Below, one piece after another: positions 1 to 12,045 of a stretch of DNA of 64,000 bases. The position numbers and the translations under genes were made by a program. Position 1 is the stretch's first letter; each line of letters starts with the position of its first letter. Where the stretch lies: NCBI GenBank assembly GCA_036426205.1, contig CM071568.1, forward strand, positions 38,826,960 through 38,890,959, written 5' to 3'. Source of the DNA: Ascaphus truei. Lineage: Eukaryota; Chordata; Amphibia; Anura; Ascaphidae. The notes under the pieces were generated by a model. It searched no databases, was not told the origin of the DNA, and was given only the letters and a program-made list of their open reading frames with translations.

Positions 1-457
1 AAATCTGAATCTTTTAATAAGCAACATATTTCAATACAAAAATTAAGTTATATAATATTAAGTAATGAATTTATGGTTTCCTTCTGCGTGCTGTTATGTT
101 CAGTTTTTTGCATATCTCTGCTATTCTGCTGTCATTTCTTGTGATGTCCTCTATGTCCTCTGCCTGTGACGGAGTCCTTAAACATGTGTGATTTGTTTAT
201 ACAAATAAGCCTTTCAGACTGAGATTCTTTAGCAATGATGAGAAGTGCTAGAGGCATCTATGTGCTGTGCTGTACGTCATCTTGGCAGAGTTGAAAGATG
301 TACAATTACACTGATGTCTATGATACACAGACATTTTTGTGTCATAACTGACCTCTAAAATGGCAACTTTATTTATTTTTAAATATTTTTAACTGCTTTA
401 AAAATATACATCTGTAACCCATATTCCCCTCCCCCCCAGACACAGATGCTATATCTA
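1..457. other. No gene recognised
   Basis: AT-rich DNA. Short open frames on both strands overlap each other and show no domain. Nothing supportable is seen here. Confidence 0.5.
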
Positions 458-460
458 GGG

Positions 461-1444
461 TGTAGTGAGGGCTGGCTACATGTATGTTGGTGGTGCATAC
501 CTGCCGGTAACAGGAGGGCCTGGGTCTCCCGCGGTGATGTCGGGGATACAAGACCAGGCTTCTGGGGTATATGCCTCCATCTTCTCCTTAGCAACGGTGC
601 AGCGCCTCCATCCTCTATAACTTCCCAGAATGTGGGGTAGGACCCTTATAGAGAAGTTACCCTGGTTCCAGGGTGAATGCTCCAGAACACACAAAGTCTG
701 ATGTAAAACCGCAATGTCTCTTTATTGTCTCTGATCACAACAGCAGCACTCAGTAGCAGCAGTTCAGATATATTAGTATTCCTCCTCTCCTTCCCTCCAG
801 TAATGTCTCCAGACAGGATGGTCTGGATGGGGCCTCAATACCCTGGCCTCCACCTCCACCAGGGTTGGCCCTGTGGGTGAGGCTAGATCTCCTGCCCCTC
901 ACCCCCTGAGCAGGGTGAGGGCATTGGTCCACCTCTATATAGGTCTGTCCTGTTCCTCTCGGTCCTACAGAAATTCGGAACGCACACTCTCCTCAGCTCC
1001 CATCTGACGCTCCCAGACTGACCAGCTACCCGCGCAGCTGTCACAGGGTCATCTCTCATTTCTCGGTAGGAGCAGACACACTGCTCTCCAGAGACTTCAA
1101 ACTCTCACAGGCCTGACAGACCAGACTCAACTCCATGCAGAACTGAACCTCCAACAGACTCTCTCAGAACTCACAACTGGCACTCGCAACTGGCAACTGG
1201 CACCTGGCACCTGGCACACCACACACACAGGACAGCCCAGTAAATAGACTCAGCCCCGCCCCCTATGATGTCAGCAGGACCTCCCCTCTGTTTAGCCTGC
1301 ACAGAGCTCAGGGGCCTGCCTCTACCACATAGGCGGGGCTTGGTGAGGGGGGAAAACCCATGGTAACTACTGGTGCCTGCCCTTACCAGGGCTTACTCCA
1401 GTAGTAGAAGGATAAGTAGCCCGTTCTGTTTACAGGGGGCTACA
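461..1444 (-). mobile_element. Solo-LTR-like element
   Basis: On the minus strand the segment begins TGTAG and ends CTACA, the short inverted ends typical of LTRs. Read in that direction it has, in LTR-like order, a TATA-like CTATATAGAG near 930-945 and an AATAAA signal near 715. The sequence ATCTA occurs just outside each end (453-457 and 1446-1450), but it is separated from the left end by three bases and from the right end by one, so it is not a clean target duplication. No second LTR or internal coding region is visible. Inference: an old solo LTR. It could instead be another GC-rich repeat. Confidence 0.4.
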
Positions 1445-1445
1445 C

Positions 1446-4140
1446 ATCTATATTTTATAAAAAAATAAGGTTGCAAAGAGCACTTCAAATTGTTAGGGTG
1501 TACCCTGCCTTTAGGAAATGTTCAGACCACCTTTTAAAATGTGAATAACAGTACATAATACTAACTTCATTTCATTGAGCGATTTTTACCAATGTGGCTC
1601 AAAACGCTTCACAATTAGAATATGTTGCATAGTACACAGAGCTATACATAAAAGTGCCCGATGAATGTACAATCTATGTTTGGTGTCACAAAGCGGACAC
1701 TGACACATAATCATCCATTCATTTGTTATACAATACAATGACACCTAATCATATGCTACAGAAGAATACATATAAGAGAATCCATAAGTGAAAACCCTGT
1801 GTCAGTGTATATACCTCGGAGGAACTATTTTCTCTAGTTTTTTAATGGAAACTTCTAATTGTTTTTCACCTACATTTAAATCAGGAATTATTTCCCGGTG
1901 CTCCAACTGTTTTGTTGCACAATTATTCGTGCCCAAAAATGCAACAGTAGGAGAGTTGAAAGACATCTCAGTGCATAGAAATGTTGCTGTTGTCTCACTT
2001 TGTGTCCTGCTCCTGACTTTGGAACATTGCAGTGGCCCACCAGCCCCATTGAACCCCAACAGCATGTCCATAATACAGAATATACAGAACTACCAATCTG
2101 GGGGTTAAGTAGCCACAGCTATACTGGAGCAACCCCACTAACACAATTCCCTCCAGCATACATTTACCCTGTTAGCCAGCCAACACCACATCATTGTAGG
2201 CTGCTTACACTACTAGGTGCAGTTTGTCAAACAGGTCCCTTAATATCTAGAGCACAGAGTAAGACAGTTGTACCCAGCAGATATGGCTAATCTCGCCAAC
2301 ATATGACCCAAACAAAGGTCAAATACTCTATGGGGCCCCAACTGTACTATCTACTCTAATCTTCTGCTCAAAACTGCAGCCACAACCAGGGCTATTTATT
2401 AAAATTCAATTAGTCCCAGTGTCTCCAGACCTACCTCTCAAACGTCTCCAGAACATTACATTATAAAAATCAAAGCCAACGACTGACAAATAGCATCTAT
2501 TGTTGTATTGAAATGTCAGATAATTTAAAATCACATCACTCTAACTAAACATCATACTAGGTTTTATTTAGCTTATTTATGCTATTCTTTATTGTCCTTA
2601 TGCCCCAGGCTCCCCTTCATAACTTTCTTCAAACAATTTCTGACCATCTACTAGACAAAGGCCCCCAAAGTGGATCAGCACTGCACACATTTGGTCTACA
2701 GAGACAATTAAGCCAATTCCATTACACCCAACATGAACAAGCAAAACCCTCTGCACCCCAAAAATCATACTCCTTTTCTCAAACCAAACAATATTAGCTC
2801 TGTGTGCCTTGATCAACAAGTTGTTTCAATAGAGCTGATCTATCCCCTGCCTCTGGGCCAATCTTCAACCATACAAATCTCTGTATCTTTAAACCCGGAA
2901 ATATGAAAGCAAACTACCAGAACTCCCACTTTACCACATATCCAGCCTCAGATAATTCCGTAAATGTTTGGACTCCCATCGGTTTACAGATCACTTCACT
3001 GCTCAACTCCAAACAAATTACCTCGGCCCCCATGATGAATGAGTGAGTTCTAAAGCTTAATAGCTATGCCTTATTGCATGAGGCAACAATTAAAACCTAT
3101 ATGAAATGGGAATCTTGATAGGGGGGGAGTATGGAACAACTGGTTGCATTTGCAATCCCTCCTTTTGCCATATGGATCCCACAAAACTAAGAAACGTTGA
3201 ATGAAAACAATGAGATCTATGGACTGGGCACTCACGGTTGACCTACCTGGGGACGTTACTTATAGTCCCACCAGCTAACGACCCCACTGACTAGGGGGTA
3301 CCTGAAGAAAGCAGCTTACCAATGAGCAAAGAGGACACGTATAGCCCCTTCATCTGCTCAGCGTTCTTATCCCTAGAGTAGTTTTTCCATTTGCCTGCAA
3401 AGTCCAAAAGCCTCAAAGGGAGTACGACCACACCTACAGTAGCATACTCACTTTGCCATTGTCAGCATGAAACTGCTCAACAGCAATATCAGATGGATTC
3501 ACACCAAATTACTACCCATCAAAACATCTCTCAATTGCCTGTCCTGAGCTAAAAATAAACTATGCACCATATAATCCTGATTGTACAATCCACAGAGGTT
3601 GCTGTCTGGGAGAGTCCCTGAAAGTGCTTCTGCATCCAGTGTGCACCCTGCTGCTGACTGTCTGCTTGAAAACACTGTAGCTATTCTATGTCAGCAGCTG
3701 GGTCTACCTCAAGTGGGAAACTGGAACACCATTGTGATCCTGCTGCACAGGAGTGCATTCTCCACCTCCTAAAATTATAAAAGAACATAATGCCAGACCT
3801 CTACTACACTTACAGTACAACTTCCCATTCTTAATTTAACCTCAAAGGGACCAAAACATGTGGTCTCTATGTCACGTTCCCTCTTCATCAGAACCATCTA
3901 CAGTATGTTTTTACCTATTATCAAACAGATCGGACCTCGTTTTAAGTACAAAAGATATAAGAAAAATCTTTCAGCATGTTTAGCTTTTAGTGAATTTTGG
4001 AAATGTGTGCCTGGTGAAAAAATCACCAACATTTCAAATTTAGCAAAAATGTTTAGGGAATTGTTTTTGAAGGCAAACTTCTTTGCTGGCACCTACCAAA
4101 TGAAAATTTCCCTTGGAGTAAATCACCTTCATGGTGACGT
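1446..4140. other. No gene recognised, 2.7 kb
   Basis: Mixed-composition DNA. Open frames of 60-165 codons occur (for example 1788-2108 and 3860-4357), but they have no recognisable domain, overlap others on the opposite strand, and the longest runs into the downstream minisatellite. No repeat or RNA gene was recognised. Confidence 0.5.
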
Positions 4141-4164
4141 CACTGCTGGCAGAAATCATCAGTG

Positions 4165-4645
4165 TTGGCAGCTCGGCGCACATGTGGTGGCCACCCGCGC
4201 TCGGCGTGCATTCGCAGGAGCCATTGCTGCCGGCGCCAGCTTGGCGCACCTGTGCAGTATGCACCGGCTTGGCGCACCGGCTCGGCACACCTGCGCAGTA
4301 GCTGCCGCCTCGGCGCACCTGTGCAGTTGCTGCCAGCTGGCTGCGCCTGTGCACTAGCCACGGCTCAGAGCGCCTGAGCAGTAGCTGCCGCTTCGGCGCG
4401 TCTGTGCAGTATCCGTTGTCTAGGTGCGCCTACGCAGTAGTTGCTGGCTGGGCGCGCCTATGCAGTAGCTGCCGGCACAGTGTGCCTGCAAACTAGGTGC
4501 CAGCTCGGCGCACCTAGCCACCGGCTGGGCATGCCTACGCAGTAGCTGAAAGATGGGTGCACCTGTGCAGTAGCTGCCACCTTGGCGCGCCTGCGCAGTA
4601 GCCCCGGCTGGGTGCGCCTGTGCAGACGTAGCACATGTGCAGACG
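4165..4645. repeat. GC-rich minisatellite, 28-bp unit
   Basis: About 16-17 degenerate head-to-tail units of 28 bp with the core CCTGCGCAGTAGCTGCCGGC followed by TCGGCGCG. Most units keep the CGCAGTAGCTGCC part and vary in the second half, and one unit is shorter. CpG-rich against AT-rich flanks. Long open frames on both strands here are a by-product of the stop-poor unit, not genes. A (CA)n tract adjoins the right end (about 4648-4685). Confidence 0.85.
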
Positions 4646-4685
4646 CAGCACACACACGGAGACACACACACACACAAACACATGC

Positions 4686-5569
4686 GCACGAGGAATTCAC
4701 AATTACTATACATATAGGAGTGCAGATAGGTAAAATAGGGGTGTGTGTCCCGAGCACGCGCATTTTAATTCAAACTTCTTTGCGTTTTGGCACTGAAATT
4801 GTGTTTTGATTTTTAATTAAAAATATCACCATCACAAATACAATTTTTGTGACAAAACACAAATAAGTTTCACTTAAAATGTGTGTGCTTGACACACACA
4901 CTTTTTTTTTTTTTTTTTTGGAGGGAGGTAGTGAGGTGGATAAGCAATCAAAAGGGTAAAGTCTACACCTGAGTAAAGAGCAAGTTTCTTAAATATCCAG
5001 AAACCTTTACATAAGGGATTCGAAAATGTGAAAGGCCTGGATTTGCAGACCTGTGAAACATATCCGTTTAACCACCATGAATCTGTTACATAACTAAAAA
5101 GTCAACGGGGAATCAAGTTTTCTTGTTACCTGAGTTTCAGTTGAGAAAAAATATATATCTGTGATCTTTATAAAACAGAACAAATTCAAATGAAGTAAAA
5201 ATATGAAAGCCAAAAATGTTCCATTTTAAGAATGAGTTGATTTGTTAGACCTTTGACAGTAAGAGCTGCTTCAATGCTTTTTAATCATCTTCTATTGTTC
5301 ATGCCAAGAATCTTAATCATTTATAACATGCAATAGCGTGTGCAAGAATTATGACTAGCAATGTTGTAAGCCTATCTCAGTAATTGTGAAATAATTATGT
5401 TTTTTTGTTCAGCATTATTTTTTTGTGATGTTTAAAGTTCTACTGAACCAATTTGCCATTTCTGTGTTAAATATTAAGATTAAACAAAGGAAGAAGTTTA
5501 TAAAAAGAGATACTCCAAGTGCTCAACCCTTACATACTCACTTATCATAATACACTTCTACTGTCTCTA
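4686..5569. other. No gene recognised
   Basis: AT-rich DNA with a poly-T run near 4903-4919. No coding or repeat structure was identified. Confidence 0.5.
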
Positions 5570-5745
5570 TAAGTTCTTTCTAAATACTACTTAGATCGTA
5601 AGCTGTTTTGAGCTCCTGGTCCTAATGTTTACTTTTATGTTTGAAGTGCTTATGCCCATTATGCCTAATATTGATTTGTTGCATATATTACTGCTAATAA
5701 ATGCTATGTACATGGATGGCGCTATACAGACATAGATGCATACTG
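5570..5745 (+). mobile_element. Old L2-type LINE 3' tail remnant
   Basis: Shares diverged blocks, in the same order, with the 3' UTR of the L2 element at 15880-16490: a 'gtaagct' block, 'taatgtttacttttat', 'cttatgcccatta', and a terminal 'gctatgtacatggatggcgc' block. No coding part remains. Divergence is mostly substitutions, so this copy is much older than the one at 14.7 kb. Confidence 0.5.
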
Positions 5746-6689
5746 TGTACATACAGTATCTTAGAGGATATTCATCTACTGTAATATGTCAATCTAAGCT
5801 TAATATTTAGACAATATAATAATAACAGACAAATATGTATATTAAGATTTGTTGTAAAAAAAAAAAAAGGACTAGCATTAAAAACATATTTTTAACGGAC
5901 AAAATAGTCCCAGTTACTGTGGATCAAATGCATTATAAACTGTTGTAGTTATCACAAAATGCACCTGCCTGGAATCCTCTACTAAGTACCAAAGAAAAAA
6001 GAGAATGAAACGATGGGTAGGTAGGGCATTAATAGGAACCACTGAATTACACACTCCTCTAATGCCATCTGAGAACAAATGATGACTGATGAAATAGAAT
6101 TGGTCCCATTGAGCTTGACTGGGTACTCAACACAATTCTCTATAATCCTACGTTGAAGACAGAAGACTATGGAGAAAACGGAAAAGTTAGAACTAATTGT
6201 ACCCCCAAAGCTTCACAGGGTGCAAAAACCGGAATTGACGAGATTATATAATTCTTGTCCTCTGTTTATAATAAGAGGTCAATCTTCCTACTGGAGCCGA
6301 CCATGTACAAACACGGATAAAGATGAAATAGAATAATCGATGTTCCCACTAATGAATCCCTTGAGTGCCCCATGAGTTAACTTCCATTTCAAAAGGTCTG
6401 GCACTCCAGGAGCTCCATGACAGCAGCTACATCATAGACTATTTGCTTCTTTTCTATGGGAGACCACACGAGCCTTCTCCTCTTCCATCATTAGTGACGC
6501 CCAAGGAGTAATCACATGATATCAATGTGTTCGAAGAGCTGTGGCATTCTGAGGCTGTAACCCCTCCGTCTTTCGTGTTAAACAGAATAAGTTATTGTTT
6601 TTAATTGTTATTTACTGATCGTTTACAAATGTTCAAGTTAACAGAAAAAACATGCTGTATATTTGGGTAATATAAGGAACCTAATAAAC
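5746..6689. other. No gene recognised
   Basis: AT-rich sequence with a poly-A run near 5857-5868. No coding region or classified repeat was found. Confidence 0.5.
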
Positions 6690-7105
6690 ACACAGATACC
6701 CCACAAGTCTAAGGAACCCCCCCAAAATACCATAATATATATATATTATATATATATATAGATATATATTATATATATATATCTATATATATATATATAT
6801 ATCTAATAGATTAATATATATATATATGTGCAAAGGAATGCTACTGGGCGTGGCTAAATGTATACAACAAAATACAAAGAAGCCCAGAGCTACATCCAAT
6901 ATGATAAAAATACACAGTGAAATAACTATATATCTCTTGAAAAATTGTCATTCAGTTAAACCCTTTGGCCAAAGCATTTCAAGCCTGCGAGTCACATCAA
7001 GGCATGACCAAATATCGCAGATCCTAACACTAACTGATTACAATTCTTAGTTACCTCTATAATTAGAGAAATAATGATTACATTGGATCTGTCCTGTACT
7101 AGGAT
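6690..7105 (-). repeat. Dispersed repeat, copy 1 (inverted)
   Basis: On the minus strand this runs from 'cagatccaatg' through 'tctgcgatatttggtcatgc', 'aaatgctttggccaaagggt' and 'tagccacgcccagta', then an AT microsatellite, to 'gtggggtatctgtgtg'. The same blocks recur in the plus orientation at 7741-7828, 12273-12420 and 12535-12765. It is the most complete copy here. No protein is recognisable and the family is unknown to me. Confidence 0.75.
6735..6828. repeat. (AT)n microsatellite
   Basis: About 95 bp of alternating A and T with short interruptions, inside the dispersed repeat. The plus-oriented copy has a shorter AT tract at the matching place (12350-12368). Confidence 0.95.
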
Positions 7106-7109
7106 GGAG

Positions 7110-7740
7110 GGGGGAGGGGAATGAAACAGATAATAAACTAAATAGAATAGAAGAGGAAACAAGGGGTTATGGAGGTAGAACTGGTGCAAGTGCGAGTTTG
7201 ACAAGCAGCGAGACACCCATAGTAAATACAGATAATACTAGAAAACTATTAAAGACTGAACCAAGTTGGCACAGAAAGGAAGGAGCAGATAAGATAATAG
7301 TACAGGTTGAAACAAAACGTAAATGCATGCTTGCTAATGCAAGAAGCCTGACAGATAAAATGGGGGAGCTTGAATTAATAGCTGCAAGGGAGCAGTATGA
7401 TATCATAGGCATTACTGAAACATGGTGGGATGAAAAATCGATGGGCAGTTAATTTACAGGGTTATTCCCTTTTTCGTGAATGTTTATATGTTAAACCAGA
7501 TCTAAAACCTATTATAAGGGAAGATGTTTATGAGGGAATGATGAAAATGTAGAGACCTTGTGGATAGAAATTAGCAGTGGAGGTCAAAGTTTAAAGAAAA
7601 TGTTTGTAGGGATATGCTATAAACCCCCAAATATCTGTGAGATTGAGGAAGCTAAAATATTTTGCAAATGGAGAAGGCATCAAAACTAGATCATGTTTGC
7701 ATGATGGGTGATTTTAATTATCTAGACATAAACTGGGGCA
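7110..7740 (+). pseudogene. CR1-like LINE endonuclease fragment
   Basis: An open frame at 7198-7452 contains an APE-type endonuclease start: 'NARSLTDKMGELE' followed by 'YDIIGITETWWDE', the conserved Asn- and Glu-bearing blocks of CR1-group LINEs. After a stop and frameshifts the same domain continues, with 'GICYKPPN' near 7610-7640 and 'GDFNYLDINW' near 7706-7738. The copy ends abruptly at about 7740, where the dispersed repeat begins, so only the N-terminal endonuclease survives and no reverse transcriptase follows. The enzyme would nick target DNA for target-primed reverse transcription, but this copy is dead. CR1 rather than L2 is suggested by the GITETWWDE wording. Clade assignment is moderate. 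Confidence 0.75.
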
Positions 7741-7828
7741 AGGCTTAAAATGCTTTGGCCAAAGGGTTTAACTCAATTACCCTTTTTAAAGAGATATATG
7801 GTATTTCACTGTGTATTTTTGTCATATT
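7741..7828 (+). repeat. Dispersed repeat, copy 2 left part
   Basis: Matches the middle of copy 1 from 'aggcttaaaatgctttggcc' to 'tttttgtcatatt' and stops exactly where the LINE tail starts. Its continuation ('catattggatgtag...') lies 4.44 kb away at 12273, so the LINE split this copy. Confidence 0.8.
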
Positions 7829-8046
7829 ATTTATTTATTTATTTATTTATAAAATGTTTTACCAGGAAGTAATACATTGAGAGTTACCTCTCATTTTCAA
7901 GGATGTCCTGGACATAGTTAATATGACAAATAATACATGGTTACAAATACAGTTACATAAATGAACAGGGTATACATTATATACAATACATTGCATGCAC
8001 AGTTAGAGAAGATGTATATTATAAGCTTATGTAACAGTTACAGATC

Positions 8047-8120
8047 AGATAAAAATGTGAGACAGCCTTAGTTTTGAAAGAACAGATAAAAATGTGAGAC
8101 AGCCTTAGTTTTGAAAGAAC
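8047..8120. repeat. 37-bp exact tandem duplication
   Basis: Two identical 37-bp units (8047-8083, 8084-8120) containing 'aatgtgagacagccttag'. The related copy at 16009-16417 has one unit at the matching place, so the duplication arose in this LINE copy. Because 37 is not a multiple of three, it shifts the last codons of the reverse-transcriptase frame. Confidence 0.95.
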
Positions 8121-11100
8121 TTAAACTGGTGGTGGATGTGAGAGTCTCCGGTAGGTTGTTCCAGTTTTGGGGTGCACGGTAAGAGAAGGAGGAGCGGCCG
8201 GATACTTTGTTGAGCCTTCTGACCATGAACAGTCTTTTGGAGTCAGATCTCAGATGATACGTGCTGCATGTGGTAGGGGTGAGGAGCTTGTTCAGATAGG
8301 TGGGTAGCTTGCCCAGAAAGTATTTGAAGGCAAGACAGGAAAGGTGAACTTTGCACCTAGTCTCGAGTGATGACCAATCTAGTTCTTTGAGCATTTCGCA
8401 GTGATGTGTGTTGTAGTTGCATTGGAGAACGAAACGACAAATTGAATTGTAGAGGGTGTCAAGTTTGCCATGGTGGGTTTGGGGTGCCAAGCCATATACT
8501 ATGTCTCCATAGTCGATAATTGGCATTAGCATCTACTGTGCAATACGCTTTCTGACCAGCAGGCTTAGGGAGGATTTGTTCCTGTAAAGTACACCTAGTT
8601 TGGCATAGGTTTGGATGTCAGGGCATCAATGTGCATTCCGAATGTTAAATGGGAGTAAAACCATATGCCCAGGTATTTAAAACTAGTAACAAGAGTTAGG
8701 GTGGTGTTAGCGTTGGTTCTGATCTGAATCTCGGTCACTGGAAGCTTTAAAAATTTAGTCTTGGTCCCAAATACCATTGTTACAGTATTGTCAGTGTTTA
8801 AAAACAGTTTGTTTTGGGAAATCCAGTTTTCGAGTCTCAAAAAGTCAGACTGAAGTACGTGTTCAAGGTTGGAGAGGCTATGGCTGTGTGCATATAATAT
8901 TGTGTCATCTGCATACATGTGTATTGAAGCTTCCTTACAAGCTGTGGGAAGATCATTGATGAACACTGAGAAGAGTAGGGGCCCCAGAACAGGGCCTTGC
9001 GGGACGCCACAGGTGATATCCAGGGGGTTGGAGTTAGAGTCTGAGATGGGCACATGTTGGGATCTACCTGATAGGTAGGACTGAAACCAGTTTAAAGCAT
9101 GCTTCCCTATTCCAGAGCTCTGGAGTTATTTTAGCAGGATAGCATGATCAACAGTATCAAAAGCCTTTGCAAAATCTAGGAATATTGCACCAGTGAGTTG
9201 ACCACGTTCCATTCCACACTGGATTTCATTGCAAACTTTTAGCAGGGTAGTTACGGTAGAGTGTTTGGGGTGAAAGCCAGATTGAAATTGGCTAGGGAAA
9301 TTTGTCTTGGTATAGTAATCGCTTAGTTGGGAGTGGACACATTTTTCCATGACTTTGGATAGGATTGGGAGAAGGGGGATTGGCCTGTAGTTTGAGACAG
9401 TGTTTTTGTCCCCACTTTTGAAGATTGGGACAACTCTAGCAGTTTTCCAGGTCTTAGGGATGTGGCCTGCAGACAGGATAGAGTTGACTATGGAAGCAAT
9501 TGGTCTGGCAATTGCTGGGGCACCAAGTCTTAGGAACCTAGATTGTAGTAAGTCAGGTCCACATTGGCTGCTTAGTTTTAATTTGAGGAGCGCTTGTATT
9601 GTCTCCTCTTCGGATACTGGGCCAAATTGAAAATTGTGGGCAGTGTTGGGAGGGGGTGGGGCTATATGGGTACTCCCAGGATGAGATTCAGGTTTGTGGT
9701 TTGGGTTGCGTTTCGCTAATAAGTTAGTAGCACACCCCACAAAGTAATCATTCAATGCATTTGAAATGTCGGTGGGGTCTGTCAGAGTAATATCCCTCTT
9801 AGTGATACTACTTGGCTGTTGATGGTTAGAAGGCTGGAATATGTTGTTGATAACCTTCCAGAAGTTAGCTGGGTTTGATGTATTCTGGAGGAGATTGTCA
9901 GAGTAATATTGTGCTTTTGCATGCCTTGTTTGCCTTGTGCACATGTTCCGCAGGCATCTGTAGTGATTGAGATCCTTGGTAGTGCCAGTTACTTTGTGGC
10001 TCTTCCACAAGGCATCCCTGAACTGGTAGAGTGCTATAAGGTCAGGTGTAACCCATGGAAGATGGGCACCCCGTACCCTTATTCTGCGTAGTGGAGCATG
10101 GGTATCACAGAGTTTTAAGAACTCGGATTGGAAATAGTCAAGCGCAGAATCAGGGTCGGGAATTAAATTGATTCTGTGCCAAGGGCAGTTGGTAAGGTCA
10201 GCCAGAAACTGTTGTGGGTTAAAGTTTCTAAATGTTCTAGTGAGGAGAACTTTAGGGCTTGATTTGGGCGGTTTAATTTTCCTTAGACAGTACACTATTG
10301 CATGGTCACTGAAAATGTCAGGAAGGATGCCAGAGAATTGGATTCTGCTGGGATTTGAGGAGAGAATCCAGTCTAGCAAGGAATGGTTGTGCGATTTCAG
10401 GTTTGTCCGTGTGGGTTGGGAAATGAGTTGCGATAGGTTAAGCGATTTGATTTGTATCTGGATTTTGTGGTTTTTAGGGTCAAGCCAATTAAAGTTAAAA
10501 TCCCCAAGAACTAGCAGCTCACTCTTTTCATGCAGAGAGGAAATGGAGCCAAGAAACTGGGTGATATCAATCAGGGATTGTAGAGGGGCTTTAGGGGGCG
10601 GTAGATGCCAGCAAGCAAGATGGGCTTAGAAAAAGGGAGGCATATTCTGCCAACTAGGATTTCAAAAGAGGGTGGGCTTGGGGGGAAATTTAACAGTGTA
10701 AATTGTAAGGTGTCTGCCATATATAAAATAACACCCCCTCCTCCTCTCTTTGACCTATCTCTCCTAGAAATGGAGTATCCCTAAATGGCAATATTTGCAT
10801 CAGTAGTTTTAGGGGTTAGCCATGTTTCTGTAAGAACGATGGCTTTTGGTTTATGCATAAGGCACCATGCCCTTAGTTCATCCAGTTTGGGCAGCAGACT
10901 CCGGATATTTATATGGTGAGAGATAGCCCTTTTTGGAATTTGAAGGGGGTATTGTCAGGGGTATGGGACAGAGTTGAAGTGGGAGGGCCTGGGTTAGATT
11001 CAATATCACCTGCTAAAGAGAGTAACAGTATGAGTATAAATTTGAGTAGTTGTTTGCAAGTTGTAACTTTATGATTTTTGCCAATTGAGTGTGCGGTGGT

Positions 11101-11133
11101 TGGTGTGCTGTTTTCAGGGTTCTCCACCAACAT
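8068..11133 (-). pseudogene. LINE ORF: 2A - APE endonuclease - reverse transcriptase
   Basis: From the ATG at 11131-11133 the frame encodes about 40 residues, a hydrophobic run and a 2A motif. After a frameshift near 10915 comes an APE endonuclease ('NIRSLLPKLDELRAW' near 10865-10908, then 'VLTETWLTP', 'LLAGIYRP', 'LLVLGDFNFNW'). The frame continues into the RT (10379-8595), with 'PIFKSGD' and 'NYRPIPLLP', motif A 'FLDFAKAFDTVDH' near 9140-9180, 'GVPQGPVLGPLLF' near 8970-9010 and the catalytic YADD at 8904-8915. A C-terminal part (8532-8068) includes 'WNNLPETL'. Defects seen: a TAG at 10782-10784, frameshifts near 10915, in the endonuclease near 10590 and between 8595 and 8532, an in-frame TAA at 9126-9128, and a 37-bp duplication at the end. 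The enzyme would nick DNA and reverse-transcribe its own RNA. No separate ORF1 is visible. Confidence 0.85.
10984..11010 (-). other. 2A ribosome-skipping motif (GDIESNPGP)
   Basis: Residues 42-50 of the minus-strand frame starting at 11133 read GDIESNPGP, directly after a leucine/isoleucine-rich run (about residues 29-40). This matches the D-(V/I)-E-x-N-P-G-P consensus of 2A peptides, at which ribosomes skip formation of the Gly-Pro bond. It lies upstream of the endonuclease, the position known for 2A motifs in APE-type LINEs of other animals. If active, it would separate a ~49-residue leader from the endonuclease/RT. Function is inferred. Confidence 0.8.
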
Positions 11134-11643
11134 TCAGTAGATAGTGCAAGGCTTTTGAGTAATCCAGGGTGTATGGTGATGTTGGGCGTGGGCCAGGAGG
11201 GGGGAGTGTGTAGTGGATAGAGAGAGTAACATTTCAATGAGGCCACGAGAAAGAACAAAGTGGAGGTAAAAAGCAGGTTCATTATGCCAGAGGTAGGTAA
11301 TGCTGCATGGAGCTGTTTTGAGCCAAGTGTGTCTGTGAGCAGACTAAACAGCAGGGATCATAGTGTGGTCAGAATAGCTCACCGTTTGTTGCCATGTGTA
11401 GAAGAGTTTGCCGAAGGATGCAGTCCCCAGTCACCTCTAGTCAAACTATTGTCTAACTATATATTCTCACTTAAAAGCTCACTTTAAGATGCCTTACTAT
11501 ATCAAGCTAATGCAGGAGGGGTATTGGTTTTATACCGCTAAAACAGTCACATGACCCTCCCCAATAAATCAGCTTGTTCCAGTTGGTCAATTAGCAGTAC
11601 ACAGTTAAGAGAGAAAAAAAACCTTTTGATATTCAAACATACC

Positions 11644-12045
11644 AAATTATCAATACTAAAGGCCGCTGGGTAAATCTTTTAAAACAGGACTTGCAGATCA
11701 GGGACATATCAAATTATCAATACTAAAGGCTGCTGAGTAAATATTTTAAAACAGGACTTGCAGATCAGGGACATACCAAATGATCAATGCTAAAGGCCGC
11801 TGGGTGCATCTTTTAAAACAGGACTTGCAGATCAGGGACATACCAAATAATCAATACTCAAGGCCGCTGGGTAAATCTTTTAAAACAGGACTTGCAGATC
11901 AGGGACATACCAAATTATCAATACTAAAGGCCGCTGGGTACATCTTTTAAAACAGGACTTGCAGATCAGGGACATAAAAAATTATCAATACTAAAGGCCG
12001 CTGGGTAAATCTTTTAAAACAGGACTTGCAGATCAGGGACATACC
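11644..12045 (-). repeat. 67-bp tandem monomers in the LINE 5' region
   Basis: Six head-to-tail copies begin at 11644, 11711, 11778, 11845, 11912 and 11979, each exactly 67 bp. The units share 'ggccgctgggtaaatctttt' and 'aaaacaggacttgcagatca' and differ by a few substitutions. They lie between the LINE coding part and its 5' end at 12272, like promoter monomers of some mammalian L1 elements. A promoter role is inference. Confidence 0.95.

Noticed and set aside
2000..2290. 96-codon plus-strand frame as a gene
   Set aside because: No domain and no splice or promoter context; overlaps other frames of similar length.
3860..4361. 165-codon plus-strand frame and overlapping minus-strand frames
   Set aside because: Most of the length lies in or next to the 28-bp minisatellite; no domain.
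11644..12045. CRISPR-like array
   Set aside because: The whole 67-bp unit is repeated, without unique spacers, inside a LINE in a vertebrate-type genome.
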